Source: an uncultured Saprospiraceae bacterium
GTDB lineage: Bacteria; Bacteroidota; Bacteroidia; Chitinophagales; Saprospiraceae
Assembly (NCBI GenBank): GCA_937894165.1
Contig: CALCSX010000325.1
Location: 1 to 6,850 of the forward strand
Reading direction: 5' to 3'
DNA: 6,850 bases
The notes below the pieces were generated by a model, which saw nothing but the letters and a program-made list of their open reading frames with translations, had not been told where the DNA came from and made no database searches. Of this stretch, positions 5,805 to 6,850 are shown in pieces. A program made the position numbers and the translations under genes. Positions within the stretch are counted from its first letter, which is position 1; the number at the start of each line of letters is the position of its first letter.

Positions 5805-6850
5805 CTAAGTTTTCTGTTGTTTCTTCTTCGCTGCGGGGAAAAGTACATTATTAAGAATTAGTCTGTACCCCGGAGAATTTGGATGTAAACTCAGGTCAGT
5901 TTCGGGATCTCCAACCCTATGCGCATAGTCCTCCGGATCATGTCCTCCAAAAAAGGTAAATTGCCCTTTCCCTATAGTTCCATGCAAATACCGCACTTCA
6001 TCCTGACTCTTATTATCTCCAAGTACGATGGCACTGCTTTTTACCGTACTTTTTCTGAATGCTGTAGTCTGCCCCATAAATCCTTTGATCGTTCGTGTAT
6101 GATTTTGGGTTAGCATAGTAGGAATGGGATCCCATTTTGCGGAAAAATCGAAAAGAGTAAAGTAATCATTTTGAGGGGTCACCTTTCGATCATTATTATC
6201 AATGGTAGAATATTCATATTCCATAGGGTTTCTAGATAAGACAAAATTATTGAAGGCAAAAGTCCTATGGAAATGTAATTTTTCTTGCGCCTTAGGATCT
6301 ATGGGATCACCGTCGAACATAACATCACAAATATCAACCCCCTGAGCAGATAAGGCTATATCGTAAGTATCGGTTGCAGAACACATAGCAAACATGAATC
6401 CTCCGGCTGCTACAAACTCTCTTATCCTCTCCACTACAGCCGATTTAAGATGTGAAACTTTATCAAAACCTAAGTCCGTGGCAAGATTTTCCATAGTCTC
6501 TTGACTTTCTTTATACCATGCGTGATTTCTATATGCGCCGTAAAATTTTCCGTATTGCCCGGTGAAGTCTTCATGATGCAAATGCAACCAATCATACATG
6601 GTCAATTTGTCATCGAGAACCTCCCTATCATAAATTACATCATATGGTATTTCGGCATAAGTTAACACCAAGGTCACGGCATCATCCCAAGGCTGCAATC
6701 GCTCTCCTTGCAGACCTGTCTCAGGTGTGTATACTGCAATTCTCGGTGCTTTTTCCAACTTTATAGCTTCTTGATTAACTTCAGCATCATTGATTTCATT
6801 CAATATTCCGTTAAATTCAGCATCCGAAATAACCCTAAAGCTTACATCTC
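5805..6850 (-). CDS. Bacteroidota 'asparagine synthetase B'-labelled protein, glutamine-amidotransferase-like fold (5' end outside window)
   Basis: From memory of the family, this matches a conserved Bacteroidota protein of about 410-420 residues that databases name asparagine synthetase B. About 347 C-terminal residues are in view. Recognisable blocks are VISDAEF near the edge, LEKAPRIAVYTPE, PWDDAVTLVLTYAEIPYDV, YDWLHLHHEDFTGQYGKF, GGFMFAMCSATDTYDIAL, DPIPTMLTQNHT, FFGGHDPEDYAHRVGDP and the ending NNVLFPAAKKKQQKT. The alternating strands and the Cys in FAMCSATD resemble the nucleophile elbow of class I glutamine-amidotransferase-like (ThuA/DJ-1-type) folds. I see no AsnB features: those enzymes have an N-terminal Cys2 amidotransferase domain and an ATP-binding SGGxDS loop. 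The TTG at 6803 is not the start, because family-like sequence continues in frame to 6848. Full-length relatives usually have a signal peptide, so export is possible. Family membership is fairly sure; enzymatic function is unknown. Confidence 0.85.
   Translation of the reverse strand, partial: DVSFRVISDAEFNGILNEINDAEVNQEAIKLEKAPRIAVYTPETGLQGERLQPWDDAVTLVLTYAEIPYDVIYDREVLDDKLTMYDWLHLHHEDFTGQYGKFYGAYRNHAWYKESQETMENLATDLGFDKVSHLKSAVVERIREFVAAGGFMFAMCSATDTYDIALSAQGVDICDVMFDGDPIDPKAQEKLHFHRTFAFNNFVLSRNPMEYEYSTIDNNDRKVTPQNDYFTLFDFSAKWDPIPTMLTQNHTRTIKGFMGQTTAFRKSTVKSSAIVLGDNKSQDEVRYLHGTIGKGQFTFFGGHDPEDYAHRVGDPETDLSLHPNSPGYRLILNNVLFPAAKKKQQKT

Noticed and set aside
6801..6803. TTG codon as the start of the rightmost gene
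   Set aside because: The frame stays open to the window edge and the upstream residues (VISDAEFNGI) match the family, so the true start is outside the window.
1..6850. CRISPR arrays, insertion sequences, phage or integron features
   Set aside because: I found no regularly spaced direct repeats, transposase or integrase genes, or terminal inverted repeats in the window.

Overview
The window looks like ordinary chromosomal DNA from a member of the Bacteroidota. It is AT-rich. The leftmost gene carries a signal peptide and a type IX secretion (T9SS) type A C-terminal sorting domain, a trait largely confined to this phylum. Start codons mostly lack Shine-Dalgarno sequences, and several upstream regions carry the Bacteroidota -7 promoter motif TAnnTTTG. 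Signal peptidase, FabH and the so-called asparagine synthetase B protein are all of the Bacteroidota/Flavobacteriia-like type. I cannot assign an order or genus from the sequence alone.

All five well-supported genes lie on the minus strand, so transcription runs right to left. From the right edge: (1) 5805-6850, C-terminal part of the Bacteroidota protein usually labelled 'asparagine synthetase B', 5' end outside the window; (2) 4561-5616, beta-ketoacyl-ACP synthase III (fabH type), with its own candidate promoter at 5654-5685 and a strong hairpin terminator at 4524-4560; (3) 2582-4174, signal peptidase I (lepB) with an N-terminal DUF5684-like membrane domain; (4) 1790-2569, a BtuF-like metal/cobalamin receptor-fold protein without a signal peptide, starting 12 bases after lepB and probably in the same operon; (5) 1-1623, a secreted subtilisin-like (S8) protease with a T9SS sorting domain, its last residues cut off by the left edge.

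The only gene-free stretch above 300 bases is 4175-4560. It holds the lepB promoter region, a possible 37-codon plus-strand ORF, a 7-bp hairpin, a perfect plus-strand TAnnTTTG box and the fabH terminator, which could also work on the plus strand. Together these suggest, without proving, a small plus-strand RNA of about 137 nt. The spacers at 1624-1789 and 5617-5804 hold promoter-like elements only.

Functionally this is a housekeeping and envelope neighbourhood: fatty-acid initiation, removal of signal peptides, and an exported protease that would itself need a signal peptidase and the T9SS. No mobile elements, CRISPR arrays, tRNA or rRNA genes were seen, and nothing amounts to a clear new multi-gene system. 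The points most worth a second look are the 4175-4560 spacer, the signal-less BtuF-like protein tied to lepB, and the doubtful name of the 'asparagine synthetase B' protein.
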